Source: an uncultured Eubacteriales bacterium
GTDB taxonomy: Bacteria > Bacillota > Clostridia > Peptostreptococcales > Anaerovoracaceae
Reading direction: 5' to 3'
Assembly: GCA_905206455.1 (NCBI GenBank)
Contig: CAJLHL010000001.1
Span: 5,648-69,647, forward strand
DNA length: 64,000 nucleotides
Shown here: positions 1-8,247 of the stretch, one piece after another
Layout: each line of letters starts with the position of its first letter
Numbering within the stretch: the stretch's first letter is position 1
Made by a program: the position numbers and the translations under genes
The notes under the pieces: generated by a model
The model's input: the letters and a program-made list of their open reading frames with translations, nothing else
Told to the model about the DNA's origin: nothing
The model's database searches: none

Positions 1-116
1 CTTTGTGCGGATGGATATTTTTCAATACACAGATTTAAGAAAATCTTAAGAGATATATTAACGGAATCTCAAACATTATCCTTTATAATAGAATTTGTCG
101 AAAGGATGTGAGTGTA

Positions 117-770
117 TTGGGAAATAGCAGTTATATTTATCTTTTGTTTACACGGTCGAACACGCTGATGTCCAGGGCGATCTTTTGGTTTACACATGAC
201 GAATATACGCATGTGTCTATCTCTGCCGACGATGCGCTGGAGGATTTCTATTCCTTTGGGCGCCGGGTACCCTATATGATGTTGCCGGCCGGCTTCACAA
301 AAGAATCGGTCTATGCAGGTTTGTATCGCAGCGACAGTGAAATGCCGTGCAAACTGGTGCGCATAAAGACGGAACAGGGGGAGGTAGAGCGGATCAAGAC
401 GATTCTCGGATTTTTCTACCGCTATCGCTTTCAGTATAAGTACAGTATATTGGGAACGGTTTTTTGCAAGCTGGGAATCCGGTACGAGAGGATGCAGCAT
501 CGTTTTTGTTCACAGTTTGTAAGCGAGCTGCTGCAAGAGTGCAGTATCATGCAGCGGGATCGGGAGCCTTCTCTGATCAAACCGTCGGATCTGGCGCAGG
601 AGCCGTATGTACATACTCTGTTTGAGGGGGACATCGAAGGTCTGCGCCAGTGGATGGAGGCTATGTCCGCTCATCCGTATATCGTTTCGATCGAAGACTA
701 TCGAAACGGCCTGTCACCGGAGACAAAGAAAGCCGCAGCTGTGTCAGCGGCGGATATTTCGGCGGGTTAA
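117..770 (+). CDS. Permuted papain-fold amidase-like protein (YiiX/NlpC-P60 superfamily)
   Basis: About 217 residues. A His in the motif THVSI (about residue 32) precedes a Cys in HRFCSQFVSELL (about residue 131). This His-before-Cys order is typical of circularly permuted papain-like hydrolases, which cleave amide or thioester bonds. The substrate is unknown, and no signal peptide or membrane segment is visible, so a cytosolic location is likely. I chose the TTG at 117 because AAGGATGTGA lies 5 nt upstream. A GTG at 108 is in frame but only one base from the Shine-Dalgarno core. The gene stands alone, with TATAAT at 84-89 upstream and a hairpin terminator downstream. The family call is moderately sure; the function is not. 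Confidence 0.7.
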   Translation: MGNSSYIYLLFTRSNTLMSRAIFWFTHDEYTHVSISADDALEDFYSFGRRVPYMMLPAGFTKESVYAGLYRSDSEMPCKLVRIKTEQGEVERIKTILGFFYRYRFQYKYSILGTVFCKLGIRYERMQHRFCSQFVSELLQECSIMQRDREPSLIKPSDLAQEPYVHTLFEGDIEGLRQWMEAMSAHPYIVSIEDYRNGLSPETKKAAAVSAADISAG

Positions 771-837
771 CTTAATTCATGGAAGGGCCGCAGATGAAAG
801 CGGAGATATCAAAAAAGACAAAAGGGGAAAACGATAA

Positions 838-866
838 AAGAGCGGCGCACAGCGCCGCTCTTTTTG
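838..866 (+). terminator. Rho-independent terminator after the papain-like gene
   Basis: A 10-bp stem (AAGAGCGGCG at 838-847 with CGCCGCTCTT at 853-862) and a 5-nt loop are followed by a T run. It ends the single-gene transcript from 117-770. Confidence 0.85.
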
Positions 867-939
867 TCTGTTTTGTCTGCAGAGGCATTCTGTTTTCAGG
901 AATGCTTTCGTTAAAGAATTCTTTAGAAAACATCTGAGG

Positions 940-1245
940 TTATGCGAAGAGGTCATCTCCGCTTTTGAATTCGAACGCAGGGTGAAAATCAAATTTAACC
1001 GCACCCACAGCAATTCCGGGACCTACGGCGCGTTTGATTCTCGCGATACCCTCGTTACCGAATCCTGCGCACAGCTCGATGGCGGTGCATCCTTTTTCCA
1101 CCAGTTCTTTTGCCGCGATTTCTGCCTCGGCGTAAGTAGAGCAGCCGATGACGTTCATATCGATGTCCGTACCCTCTATGACGGCTCTCTGAGTCTTGGG
1201 ATCGCAGTTTGGAGCAACGTAAAGAAAAGCGCACTGAAATTTCAT
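940..1245 (-). CDS. DUF6506 family protein
   Basis: A small 101-residue protein starting MKFQCAFLYVAP. The sequence contains the segment ELVEKGCTAIELCAGFGNEG and a glycine-rich IKRAVGPGIAVGAVKFD stretch, a pattern I associate with the uncharacterised DUF6506 family. The start at 1245 is set by AAGGAGGA 7 nt upstream on the minus strand; an upstream in-frame ATG at 1278 has no such site. It diverges from the AhpD-like gene at 1632. There are no membrane segments and no known reaction. Confidence 0.65.
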   Translation of the reverse strand: MKFQCAFLYVAPNCDPKTQRAVIEGTDIDMNVIGCSTYAEAEIAAKELVEKGCTAIELCAGFGNEGIARIKRAVGPGIAVGAVKFDFHPAFEFKSGDDLFA

Positions 1246-1498
1246 GAATATTTCCTCCTTGGATTTTCTCGGGATCAAACGGAGTCAAGACATTATGCGT
1301 CTTCTGCGAATTGCAGCGCTGTCTTCAGCGAACGGGACTACCCGGAAGCCGCCGGCTCAAACTGTATCAGACTGCCTTAAGAGACAGGACTCCTGTTTTT
1401 TCATAATCATATTGTAAAGTATCAAAATTAAAATGGAAAGCAAAAAATGATGAAAGCGGTAATTTTGGCAGAATGGAGAGGAGAAGGGGCGGAGATGA

Positions 1499-1527
1499 TT
1501 GACAAGTGTTATCAATGCTTATATCAT
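1499..1527 (+). promoter_or_regulatory. Sigma-70 promoter of the AhpD-like gene
   Basis: TTGACA (1499-1504), a 17-nt spacer and TATCAT (1522-1527) give a near-consensus promoter, with a leader of about 98 nt before the start at 1632. The rest of the 386-bp divergent region (1246-1631) shows no gene. Confidence 0.7.
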
Positions 1528-1631
1528 AATAAATAACAGATAAAATAAAAAATATCTTAATGAAGTATGTTTTCCGCGGGTCTTGCTCTTTTGGAGATTC
1601 TTGGAAGCGTACGGTTCCGGGGAGGTATCTT

Positions 1632-1985
1632 ATGCAGGACGTAAGACAGATTTTAGCGGATTTTCAGAACGGTGTCGCAGGAGTCGCGGAGAGTAGCGGG
1701 GCCGTCGTCGATGCGTTTATGGGGCTGCAGAATGCGGCTTTTGCCGACGGCGCTCTTTCCGTCAAGATGAAGGAGCTCATCAGCGTCGCGATCGGCGTCT
1801 ACAACAGATGTCAGTACTGTATCGTGGTACATGTATACAACGCTTATCAGGCTGGCGCTACGAGAGAGGAAATCCTGGAGGCGGCTATGGTATCTATGGG
1901 CGGTTTCGGCGCAGGTCCGAGCATGGCGTATTCAGCTACAGTGCTCCTGGATGCTGTCAATGAATTTGAAAAGGATTTCAAATAG
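1632..1985 (+). CDS. Carboxymuconolactone decarboxylase / AhpD-like family protein
   Basis: A protein of 117 residues with the CxxCxxxH signature: Cys60, Cys63 and His67 in NRCQYCIVVH. This is the redox-active site of AhpD-like alkylhydroperoxidase proteins. Known relatives are small, all-helical and oligomeric. Some reduce peroxiredoxin partners; true decarboxylases lack the two cysteines. Start ATG 1632 has GGGGAGG about 6 nt upstream. The longer frame from 1560 encodes an atypical leader and is not favoured. It is a single gene with its own promoter and terminator, so a role in peroxide defence is inferred only from the family. Confidence 0.8.
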   Translation: MQDVRQILADFQNGVAGVAESSGAVVDAFMGLQNAAFADGALSVKMKELISVAIGVYNRCQYCIVVHVYNAYQAGATREEILEAAMVSMGGFGAGPSMAYSATVLLDAVNEFEKDFK

Positions 1986-2017
1986 CTGCGAAGTCCGGAT
2001 GAAAATCAGGAATGTTT

Positions 2018-2045
2018 AGGCCGGAGTGTTTCTCCGGCCTTTTTT
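2018..2045 (+). terminator. Rho-independent terminator
   Basis: AGGCCGGAG (2018-2026) pairs with CTCCGGCCT (2032-2040) across a 5-nt loop, followed by five T. Confidence 0.9.
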
Positions 2046-2073
2046 ACAGGAAAAGAAAAAGGAGGGCGACAAC

Positions 2074-2934
2074 GTGACGGAAAGAAGAGCCGCTACTTAT
2101 GAAGAACAGATCGCACTGATCCGCCGGAAGGGCTTTATCCTCTACGAAGATGAAGAGGAGGACTGCATCGCATTTTTAAAGAAGGTGAATTATTATCGCT
2201 TTTCCTCCTATTTCTTTCCCTATCTGAAGGAAGACCGGTCTTTTGAACCGGGGATTTCTTTTTTCCGCCTTCAGCGTACATATGAATTTGACAGCAGGAT
2301 CCGGTCTCTGATCTTTGAGGTGATCGAGGATGTGGAAGTCTATCTTCGGACACAGCTATCCTATTATATCTCTCAGAAATACGGACCGTACGGTCATCTG
2401 GGAGACGGAATGTATACAAAAAAGCATAATGAACGGAGTTTTCAGAGCAGAGTCAGATCCTGTGTGGAAAAGAACCGGGATTCTCCTGTCATTCGGCAGA
2501 GTCTGGCAAAAAACGACGGAAGAGTGCCGCTGTGGACAATTGTGGAGTTTTTCTCTATGGGGATGCTGGTTTACTTTTATCTCGATATGAAGCCTCAGGA
2601 TCAGAAAGCGATCGCAGGGGAGATTTACGGAACCGGTGTGAAACAGCTGGAGAGCTGGCTTCACTGTGTAACGGAGCTGCGCAATCGCTGTGCCCATTAT
2701 CTGCGGTTGTATTACTGGTCTTTTCCGTCGGTGCCCAAGATGCCGGAAGGGTGTGAATTTCAGCCGGACCGGGGATTGTTTTCTCAGCTTCTGGTTCTGA
2801 AATTTCTCTACCCCGACGAGCGGGAGTGGAATTTTAAAATGATGGCGGTTTTGGAGCCGCTGATGGCAGAGTATGAAAATGACATCGAACTGAGTCATAT
2901 CGGTTTCCCAAAAGATTGGAAAGCGCTGCTTTAA
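2074..2934 (+). CDS. Abi_2 family protein (AbiD/AbiF-like, HEPN fold)
   Basis: About 286 residues. The N-terminal half has the family pattern LLxKGF-like (IRRKGFILYEDEEE), FLKKVNYYRFSSYFFPY and FEVIEDVEVYLRTQL. The C-terminal half has RNRCAHYLR at about residue 203, an R-x4-H motif typical of HEPN nucleases. Family members AbiD and AbiF abort phage infection in lactococci; this one may be a stand-alone RNA-targeting defence protein. The start is GTG 2074, 7 nt after GGAGGG; the ATG-equivalent frame upstream runs through the preceding terminator. The stop overlaps the convergent NUDIX gene by 4 nt. No antitoxin-like partner is visible on the same strand. Confidence 0.8.
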   Translation: MTERRAATYEEQIALIRRKGFILYEDEEEDCIAFLKKVNYYRFSSYFFPYLKEDRSFEPGISFFRLQRTYEFDSRIRSLIFEVIEDVEVYLRTQLSYYISQKYGPYGHLGDGMYTKKHNERSFQSRVRSCVEKNRDSPVIRQSLAKNDGRVPLWTIVEFFSMGMLVYFYLDMKPQDQKAIAGEIYGTGVKQLESWLHCVTELRNRCAHYLRLYYWSFPSVPKMPEGCEFQPDRGLFSQLLVLKFLYPDEREWNFKMMAVLEPLMAEYENDIELSHIGFPKDWKALL

Positions 2935-3434
2935 ATCGGGCTGCTGATGAGACTGCCGATCTCTTCCGGCGACAGTTCCCGATGATTCAGCTTTACCGCG
3001 ATCAGGCGATCTTTTCGGTAGACCAGTTTCAGGGAGAAGAACGGGATGCCGGTCTGCATCAGATGCAGAAAAATCCGGTCGCCGGGCCAGATCGGAAGCT
3101 CAAATATCCGGGACTTCGGAACCCATTCCAATTCTCCTTCGTCGCAGTCGATGAGACTACCGGTATAATCGGAAGAAGTGTAAAGATACATGTATTCTGT
3201 CGGATATTCGTCGGATACGAAGGTGACGATGCCGTGCCATCGCCAGGAGATCAGATCCAGTCCGGTCTCTTCTTTTACCTCCCGCAGCAGACATTCTTCC
3301 GGACTTTCCTTGTCCTCAAACTTTCCGCCTACGCCGATCCATTTATCTTTATTGAAATCATGTCCTTTTTTTGTTCTGTGAAGAAGCAGATAACTGTCCT
3401 CTTTTTCGATATAACAGAGTGTGGTATTTTTCAT
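2931..3434 (-). CDS. NUDIX hydrolase (8-oxo-dGTP diphosphatase-like)
   Basis: A protein of 167 residues. A complete Nudix box, G-x5-E-x7-REVKEETGL, spans residues 37-59 and supplies the Mg-binding glutamates for cleaving nucleoside diphosphate-X substrates. The overall layout resembles MutT/YtkD-type house-cleaning enzymes that hydrolyse oxidised dGTP, but the exact substrate cannot be read from sequence. The start ATG at 3434 has AGGAGA upstream. The gene lies 206 bp downstream of tyrA on the same strand and may be read through from it, and it converges on the Abi_2 gene with a 4-nt overlap of stops. Confidence 0.85.
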   Translation of the reverse strand: MKNTTLCYIEKEDSYLLLHRTKKGHDFNKDKWIGVGGKFEDKESPEECLLREVKEETGLDLISWRWHGIVTFVSDEYPTEYMYLYTSSDYTGSLIDCDEGELEWVPKSRIFELPIWPGDRIFLHLMQTGIPFFSLKLVYRKDRLIAVKLNHRELSPEEIGSLISSPI

Positions 3435-3640
3435 CGGTAGTTCTCCTGTCATACAGCGCCGAATGTTCCCTGCTTTCCAAACGGGAGCGTTTCAAAATCT
3501 CAGCGTAAACCGGAGGCTTTCGCTGGATTCCGGAAACAGCGTTCCGGCGCTTTTTCTTCCGGACCGGATCTCTGTATATTTTGCGCGGCATTTTTGCCGC
3601 CTCTCTTTTCTCTTCGCGGAGGAGTGCGCAAAAATGAGAC

Positions 3641-4504
3641 TCAATCATACATAATTTTTTTTTCGGAAGCGTTATGCTGTTTCAGAATGCGTCCTTTTTT
3701 CAGAAGTTCCCGGATCCGTTCCCGGTCGCCGGCCTCCAGAGCCTCTTTGTGCTGACTGATATGCTTCAGGAGCGCGTCGATCTCCTGAAGAAGATTTTCC
3801 TTATTCAGAAGGAACAGATCGCACCAGGTATTTTCGTCCAGACGGGCTACCCTGGTCATATCCAAAAAGCTGCCCGCGCTGAAACCTCTTTCTTTTGAGA
3901 GGGTCGGGCTTTTGATATATGAATTTGAAACCACGTGGGCCAGCTGAGAGGTATAGGCGATACTTTCATCGTGACGCTCCGGTGTGGCTTCGATGACTGT
4001 CTTGAAGCCGATATCATAGGCCAGTTTTCTCAGAATATCCACGTGAGCGCGGTCGGAACGGCCAGTGGGAGTGATCAGATAACTGGCGTTGACAAACATA
4101 TCGGCCAGCGAGAAAGAGAAACCGGAAAATTCTGTTCCGGCCATGGGATGAGAGCCGATAAAAGAAACGCCGGCCTCTGCAAGGGGCGCTTCCAGACTTT
4201 CTACGATATATTTTTTTACACCGCATACATCGGTGACGATGGCGCCCTGGGCGAAATTGTTTTTGTTCTCCAGAATAAAGTCCACGATTTTATGAGGCGG
4301 CAGAGCTACGATAGTGAGATCTGCGCGCTTCATCAGGTGAGGGCGGTCCACGGGAATGATTTCGTCCACACTTTCCATAGCGATGGCCATTTCCAGCGTC
4401 GCTTCGTCGGAATCCATACCGATCATGTGGTGTGCGGTGTATTTTTTTATCGCTTTGCAGAAGGAACCGCCGATCAGTCCCATACCCACTACTAAAATTT
4501 TCAT
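3641..4504 (-). CDS. tyrA: Prephenate dehydrogenase
   Basis: This 287-residue protein converts prephenate to 4-hydroxyphenylpyruvate with NAD(P)+ in tyrosine synthesis. A Rossmann GMGLIGG motif (Gly7, Gly9, Gly12) opens the nucleotide-binding domain. The conserved SHPMAGTEFSG motif of prephenate dehydrogenases follows near residue 118-128. The helical C-terminal domain is present, but no ACT domain is fused, so allosteric control by tyrosine would need another site. It is not clustered with other aromatic genes; only the NUDIX gene follows it on the strand. Function is confident; cofactor preference is not determined. Confidence 0.92.
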   Translation of the reverse strand: MKILVVGMGLIGGSFCKAIKKYTAHHMIGMDSDEATLEMAIAMESVDEIIPVDRPHLMKRADLTIVALPPHKIVDFILENKNNFAQGAIVTDVCGVKKYIVESLEAPLAEAGVSFIGSHPMAGTEFSGFSFSLADMFVNASYLITPTGRSDRAHVDILRKLAYDIGFKTVIEATPERHDESIAYTSQLAHVVSNSYIKSPTLSKERGFSAGSFLDMTRVARLDENTWCDLFLLNKENLLQEIDALLKHISQHKEALEAGDRERIRELLKKGRILKQHNASEKKIMYD

Positions 4505-4797
4505 AGAATAACCTCGATTCTGATTTTTGCCGCCGGAAATTTACGTATCCGGAAGACTGCCGGCGGCTGATGTATGGTATCATTATAGCACAGGAAAGCT
4601 GTTTGAAAAGAAAAAAATGCTTTAAAGCGTTAAGGTGTGAAAGGACTGAGCGCAGCGGTCTGTCCGGAAAGATTTTTTATGGAAAAGAGGATTCGAAAAA
4701 TGTTTTCTGCGCTCTGATGAGATACATCGCGAAGGAACAGACGAAATGCAGAGTAAATTGGTTCTATAAATAAAATAAAATTTTCTATAAATTTCAC

Positions 4798-4825
4798 TTG
4801 CAAAATTCATGGATTGGGTTATAAT
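4798..4825 (+). promoter_or_regulatory. Promoter of tRNA-Ser
   Basis: TTGCAA (4798-4803), a 16-nt spacer and TATAAT (4820-4825) lie 34 nt before the tRNA 5' end. The rest of the gap from 4505 to 4797 shows no gene. Confidence 0.7.
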
Positions 4826-4859
4826 AGTAAAGGTCGTACGGATTTGTACAAAATAGCAT

Positions 4860-4945
4860 AGAGGGTTGACCGAGTGGCTAAGGAGCCCGCCTGGAACGCG
4901 GGTAAGGCGAAAGCCCCGCGGGTTCGAGTCCCGTGCCCTCTGCCA
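4860..4945 (+). tRNA. tRNA-Ser (anticodon GGA)
   Basis: The acceptor stem AGAGGGT pairs with GCCCTCT (4935-4941), followed by discriminator G and an encoded CCA (4943-4945). The anticodon loop CTGGAAC places GGA at 4893-4895, reading UCC/UCU serine codons. A long variable arm (AAGGCGAAAGCC) and the T-loop GGTTCGAGTCC confirm a class II serine tRNA. Confidence 0.97.
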
Positions 4946-4954
4946 TAACTGTGA

Positions 4955-5000
4955 AAGCGTTGTAAACACTTCAAAATGCGGTGTTTGCAGCGCTTTTTTT
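4955..5000 (+). terminator. Terminator of tRNA-Ser
   Basis: A 15-bp stem with two G-U pairs (4955-4969 with 4981-4995) is followed by a T run. Confidence 0.85.
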
Positions 5001-5199
5001 ATTCTATTCTGCGCGGATGAAGAATCCCGAAATCGCCCGTAGCCATCTGAAGGTCCGAATACATGGTGTGCGCTCTTTTTTCAAAATATAAGCCGGTATT
5101 TTCTCGTGCGGCCTGTGTGAAGAAAGCGTGACACTCATTATTTGAGCAGAAGAAGTTTCCCGCGGTACAGCGGATGCATATAATATAGTACGTCTGCAT
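4999..5199 (-). CDS. Small hypothetical protein
   Basis: A possible 66-residue product beginning MQTYYIICIRCTAGNFFC, with four cysteines in its first third (IRC, FFC, NEC) and a charged C-terminus. I do not recognise a family. The Shine-Dalgarno match (GAAGGG directly next to the ATG) is poor, and its 3' end overlaps the tRNA terminator. Composition looks protein-like, but this is weak support. Confidence 0.3.
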   Translation of the reverse strand: MQTYYIICIRCTAGNFFCSNNECHAFFTQAARENTGLYFEKRAHTMYSDLQMATGDFGILHPRRIE

Positions 5200-5307
5200 C
5201 CCTTCAACTTTTATAAACGGAAACTTTTTCTGAAGGCAGCAGCATTTCGCTGAGATGCGGGGGCGCTGCACCCAGGGGACGGAGCGGAAACGGAAAGGAG
5301 AAAACAG

Positions 5308-5511
5308 ATGAATAAAAAATGGTGGAAGGCCGCCGGCTCAAGAGCCCTGAGGACAACTGCGCAGACGGCGATCGCGATGATCGGTACGGCGGCGTTTATA
5401 AAGGATGTTCACTGGCTGGCCGTGGCTTCCGCATCCGTGCTTTCCGGTATATTGTCGCTGCTCAACAGTGTGGCGGGCCTGCCGGAATTAAAAGACGATG
5501 AAGCAGATTGA
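5308..5511 (+). CDS. Phage holin, r1t-like family
   Basis: This 67-residue protein has two hydrophobic segments, roughly residues 17-31 and 36-53. It has a basic N-terminus ([20 protein letters not shown]) and an acidic tail ending [10 protein letters not shown]. This matches the r1t-type holins of Gram-positive phages, which form membrane lesions to release endolysin. AAAGGAG lies 8 nt before the ATG. No endolysin or other phage gene is nearby, so it is either a prophage remnant or a domesticated holin used by the host. Confidence 0.75.
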   Translation: MNKKWWKAAGSRALRTTAQTAIAMIGTAAFIKDVHWLAVASASVLSGILSLLNSVAGLPELKDDEAD

Positions 5512-5636
5512 CGGTGTTGCCGGAAAAGCGAAGTCTCTCGGCGGCAGCATAATTTTCAGGCAGCTGCCAGGGCTTTGCCGATTTCTCATCTTCTGAGAAG
5601 AAGGCGGCGCAGCCGGGGCAGATGTCTGTTATCTTT

Positions 5637-6122
5637 TTATTTCGGCGCGTTTTGTTTCATGATGTTGCTGGATGCGGTGACAGCGGGCTTTCCTTTCGCG
5701 TTATACAGCTCGGCGGTAGCGTGAATCATTCTTTTACTGTTGGTGACTGCCCGGGCGCGGATGGTTACCGTTTCATCGCTCAGAAGGACCGGACGGAGAT
5801 AATTTGAAGTGGAATCGATGGTGCCCACTGGCTGGCAGCCGTTTGTGACAAAGCTCATAGTGCCGAAAATGCAGTCGATCATATAAGTGAGAATCCCGCC
5901 CTGCACATTGTCAAAGCCATTGACCTGCCACGGACGGATCGGGATTTTTACTGTCAGCTCTCCTTCGTCGGTATATTCTACAAATTCCGTTTCTAAGACT
6001 TCGATATCTCCCCGAGGCATAGCGCCTTCTTCAGCTCTGGCCGCAAGCAGAGCCTTCAGCTGAGCTCTTCTTCCCTCTGCTGTCGTAAGATCCAGCGTCG
6101 GATCACTCTGAATAAAAGCCAT
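5637..6122 (-). CDS. PaaI-family hotdog thioesterase
   Basis: A protein of 161 residues with the hotdog-fold core pattern VNGFDNVQGGILTYMID (helix and active-site loop) and a long beta segment TSNYLRPVL. This is typical of acyl-CoA thioesterases that cleave aromatic or medium-chain acyl-CoA. The catalytic Asp/Glu usually sits just after the GG; here it would be Asp in YMIDCIFG. The start ATG at 6122 follows AAAGGAG by 7 nt. The gene is monocistronic and divergent from the CNNM gene. The substrate is unknown. Confidence 0.8.
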   Translation of the reverse strand: MAFIQSDPTLDLTTAEGRRAQLKALLAARAEEGAMPRGDIEVLETEFVEYTDEGELTVKIPIRPWQVNGFDNVQGGILTYMIDCIFGTMSFVTNGCQPVGTIDSTSNYLRPVLLSDETVTIRARAVTNSKRMIHATAELYNAKGKPAVTASSNIMKQNAPK

Positions 6123-6337
6123 ATAATTACTCCTTTCACAATCTTGAATTTTCCATAATACATAGAACAAAAGATGTTTTTATACAGAGGAAGAGAAAGT
6201 ATTTTTTCCCGCATTCCTATGTACATTTATAGCTGTTATCAGCATACCATATATCATGTATGTCATGTTTTTTTTGTGGTCGATTTAAAAAATTTTTCCG
6301 GAAATCTTTTCGGTGAAATGCTTTCCGCTTTTTTCGC

Positions 6338-6366
6338 TTGTATCCGGAGGGCGTGCATGTTATACT
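6338..6366 (+). promoter_or_regulatory. Promoter of the CNNM/CBS gene
   Basis: TTGTAT (6338-6343), 17 nt and TATACT (6361-6366) lie about 50 nt before the start codon at 6419. Confidence 0.65.
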
Positions 6367-6418
6367 TCTTCTAAAACAATTATTGTAAAGGAATTACAAA
6401 AGGAGGATTTTCGTTAAT

Positions 6419-7780
6419 ATGGAAGCAGACCCCGATGGGAACACAGTAATCTTTCAGCTATTGCTTTTGTTGTTATTTACTCTGATGAATGCGTTTTTTG
6501 CCGGTGCGGAAATGGCGGTAGTCTCGGTCAATCGGAACCGTATCCGTTCGCTGGCAGAGGACGGGAACAAAAAAGCCCGGGTGATACAGGGGCTCTTTGA
6601 AGACTCCACCCGGTTTCTCTCCGCGATTCAGGTGGCGATCACTTTTGCGGGTTTCTATTCCAGTGCGTCGGCGGCTTCGGGCATCGCGCCGGTTCTCGCC
6701 GGCTGGATGAAAGAACTGCAGATTCCCTACAGTTCGGCAATCGCACACAACGGCGTGACGCTGCTGCTGATGTTTTTTAACCTGGTCTTCGGAGAACTGG
6801 TACCGAAGCGAATCGCGCTTCAGAAGTCGGAAGCTTTCTGCATGCTGACTGTCATGCCGGTTCATTATATCTCGATCATACTCTCACCGTTTATCAAGCT
6901 TCTGTCGGTATCCACAAAAGGTGTGCTGCGGCTTCTGCGGATGAAAACGGAAGATGAAGAAGATGCGGTGACAGAGGAAGAAATTCTGTCGATGATGAAG
7001 ATGGGTTATGAACGGGGAACTTTTGATGACAGCGAGCGCAGGATGGTGCATTCTATTTTCGCCTTTGACGACAGAAGCGGCACGGAAATTATGGTTCCGC
7101 GTCAAAGGGTGACAGTTCTCGATATCGAAGAGCCCCTCGAAGAGATTATCGAGGAGGTTTTGGAGAGCAGATATTCCAGAATTCCGGTCTATGAAGAGGA
7201 AATCGATAATATCATCGGTATCCTGCACGTGAAGGATGTATTGCTGCGCATGGTAAAGGACGACGCGCCTTTCACGAAAGAGGAACTGCGCGGTATGCTT
7301 CAGCGGGCGTATTTTGTGCCGGAGAAGAAGGACGCCGATGAGCTTCTGCGCGATATGCAGAAAAACAGAGTGCGCATGGCTCTTCTCGTCGATGAGTACG
7401 GCGGTTTCTCCGGAATCGTTACGCTGAAAGATCTGGTGGAAGAGATCGTGGGCGATCTCCATGAGGATTCGGAACCTGCAGAGCCTGAGATCCTTCAGGT
7501 GAGCGAAAGTGAGTTTCTGCTGGACGGAAGTCTGTCCATCGGAGATCTTAACGATGAATTCGGTCTGAAGCTGGAATCGGAGGACTATGATACGATTTCC
7601 GGCTATCTGCTGGAGCAGCTGGGGTACATTCCGGATGAGAAACACAACGGATCGGTAGAGGCTTTCGGCTGGCAGTTCAGCGCAGCCAGGACAGAAGGAA
7701 ACCGGATCTGCAGCGTATGTATGAAGCGGTCGGCTTCCGAAACAGAAAACAGAGCGGAGTCTGTTCCGGCGGAAAAATAA
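6419..7780 (+). CDS. Hemolysin C/CorC-type protein: CNNM transmembrane domain, CBS pair, CorC_HlyC domain
   Basis: This 453-residue membrane protein has three parts. An N-terminal DUF21/CNNM domain (about residues 8-190) holds four hydrophobic segments and the NAFFAGAEMAVVSVN motif. A CBS pair follows (about 200-330, with EIMVPR and YSRIPVYEEEIDNIIGILHVKD). A CorC_HlyC domain (about 345-430) contains LVDEYGGFSGIVTLKDLVEEIVGDL. Relatives transport or sense Mg2+/Co2+ or export Na+/Mg2+; the older hemolysin name is historical. AGGAGG lies 9 nt before the ATG. An acidic, low-complexity tail follows the last domain. Confidence 0.88.
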   Translation: MEADPDGNTVIFQLLLLLLFTLMNAFFAGAEMAVVSVNRNRIRSLAEDGNKKARVIQGLFEDSTRFLSAIQVAITFAGFYSSASAASGIAPVLAGWMKELQIPYSSAIAHNGVTLLLMFFNLVFGELVPKRIALQKSEAFCMLTVMPVHYISIILSPFIKLLSVSTKGVLRLLRMKTEDEEDAVTEEEILSMMKMGYERGTFDDSERRMVHSIFAFDDRSGTEIMVPRQRVTVLDIEEPLEEIIEEVLESRYSRIPVYEEEIDNIIGILHVKDVLLRMVKDDAPFTKEELRGMLQRAYFVPEKKDADELLRDMQKNRVRMALLVDEYGGFSGIVTLKDLVEEIVGDLHEDSEPAEPEILQVSESEFLLDGSLSIGDLNDEFGLKLESEDYDTISGYLLEQLGYIPDEKHNGSVEAFGWQFSAARTEGNRICSVCMKRSASETENRAESVPAEK

Positions 7781-8105
7781 TTCAGGTCGGGCAACATCTT
7801 TTTATAAATGAGCAGAGTTCGGAAGGATTCGTCAGATCGGAGTGTGAGTCTTGGATAGCGCCGCGGCAGCTGCTTAGGCTGCTGTATTCCAGTGGGAAAT
7901 AGAGAATTTCTTTAACGCCCGAGCGGCATTTGCCGCCAAGAGGCAGAGGGGATGCCGGCGTTATACAACAGCGGATTTTCATTTTGTGATTTGAAGATAG
8001 ACGTAAAGTTATCAAAACCGCCGGATGATTTCCGGCGGTTTTATCGCTTTAAAGAAATACCAGCTGCATCAGAAAAGGTAAGATTGCATATAACACAGCC
8101 GATAT
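7781..8105 (+). other. Intergenic region with a terminator-like hairpin
   Basis: This stretch holds no convincing gene. The only clear element is AACCGCCGGA (8016-8025) paired with TCCGGCGGTT (8031-8040) and followed by TTTA. It probably terminates the CNNM transcript. Confidence 0.5.
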
Positions 8106-8134
8106 TTGATATTTTAATAACAATGTGTTATGAT
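8106..8134 (+). promoter_or_regulatory. Promoter of the TetR gene
   Basis: TTGATA (8106-8111), a 17-nt spacer and TATGAT (8129-8134) lie 113 nt upstream of the TetR start. I see no clear operator palindrome. Confidence 0.65.
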
Positions 8135-8247
8135 TTGTACATCAAGTTGTTTATACTGGCGGGACTGTTGTTTTAGCCTCTGTTTTTGTCCGTCTGGTAT
8201 CCGCGCCGGAAAAATTAGTTGGAATAGAAATGAGAAGAAGATAAGCT

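Noticed and set aside
3358..3648. A 96-codon minus-strand frame between tyrA and the NUDIX gene
   Set aside because: It overlaps the NUDIX start and has an Arg/Lys-rich composition typical of a shadow frame.
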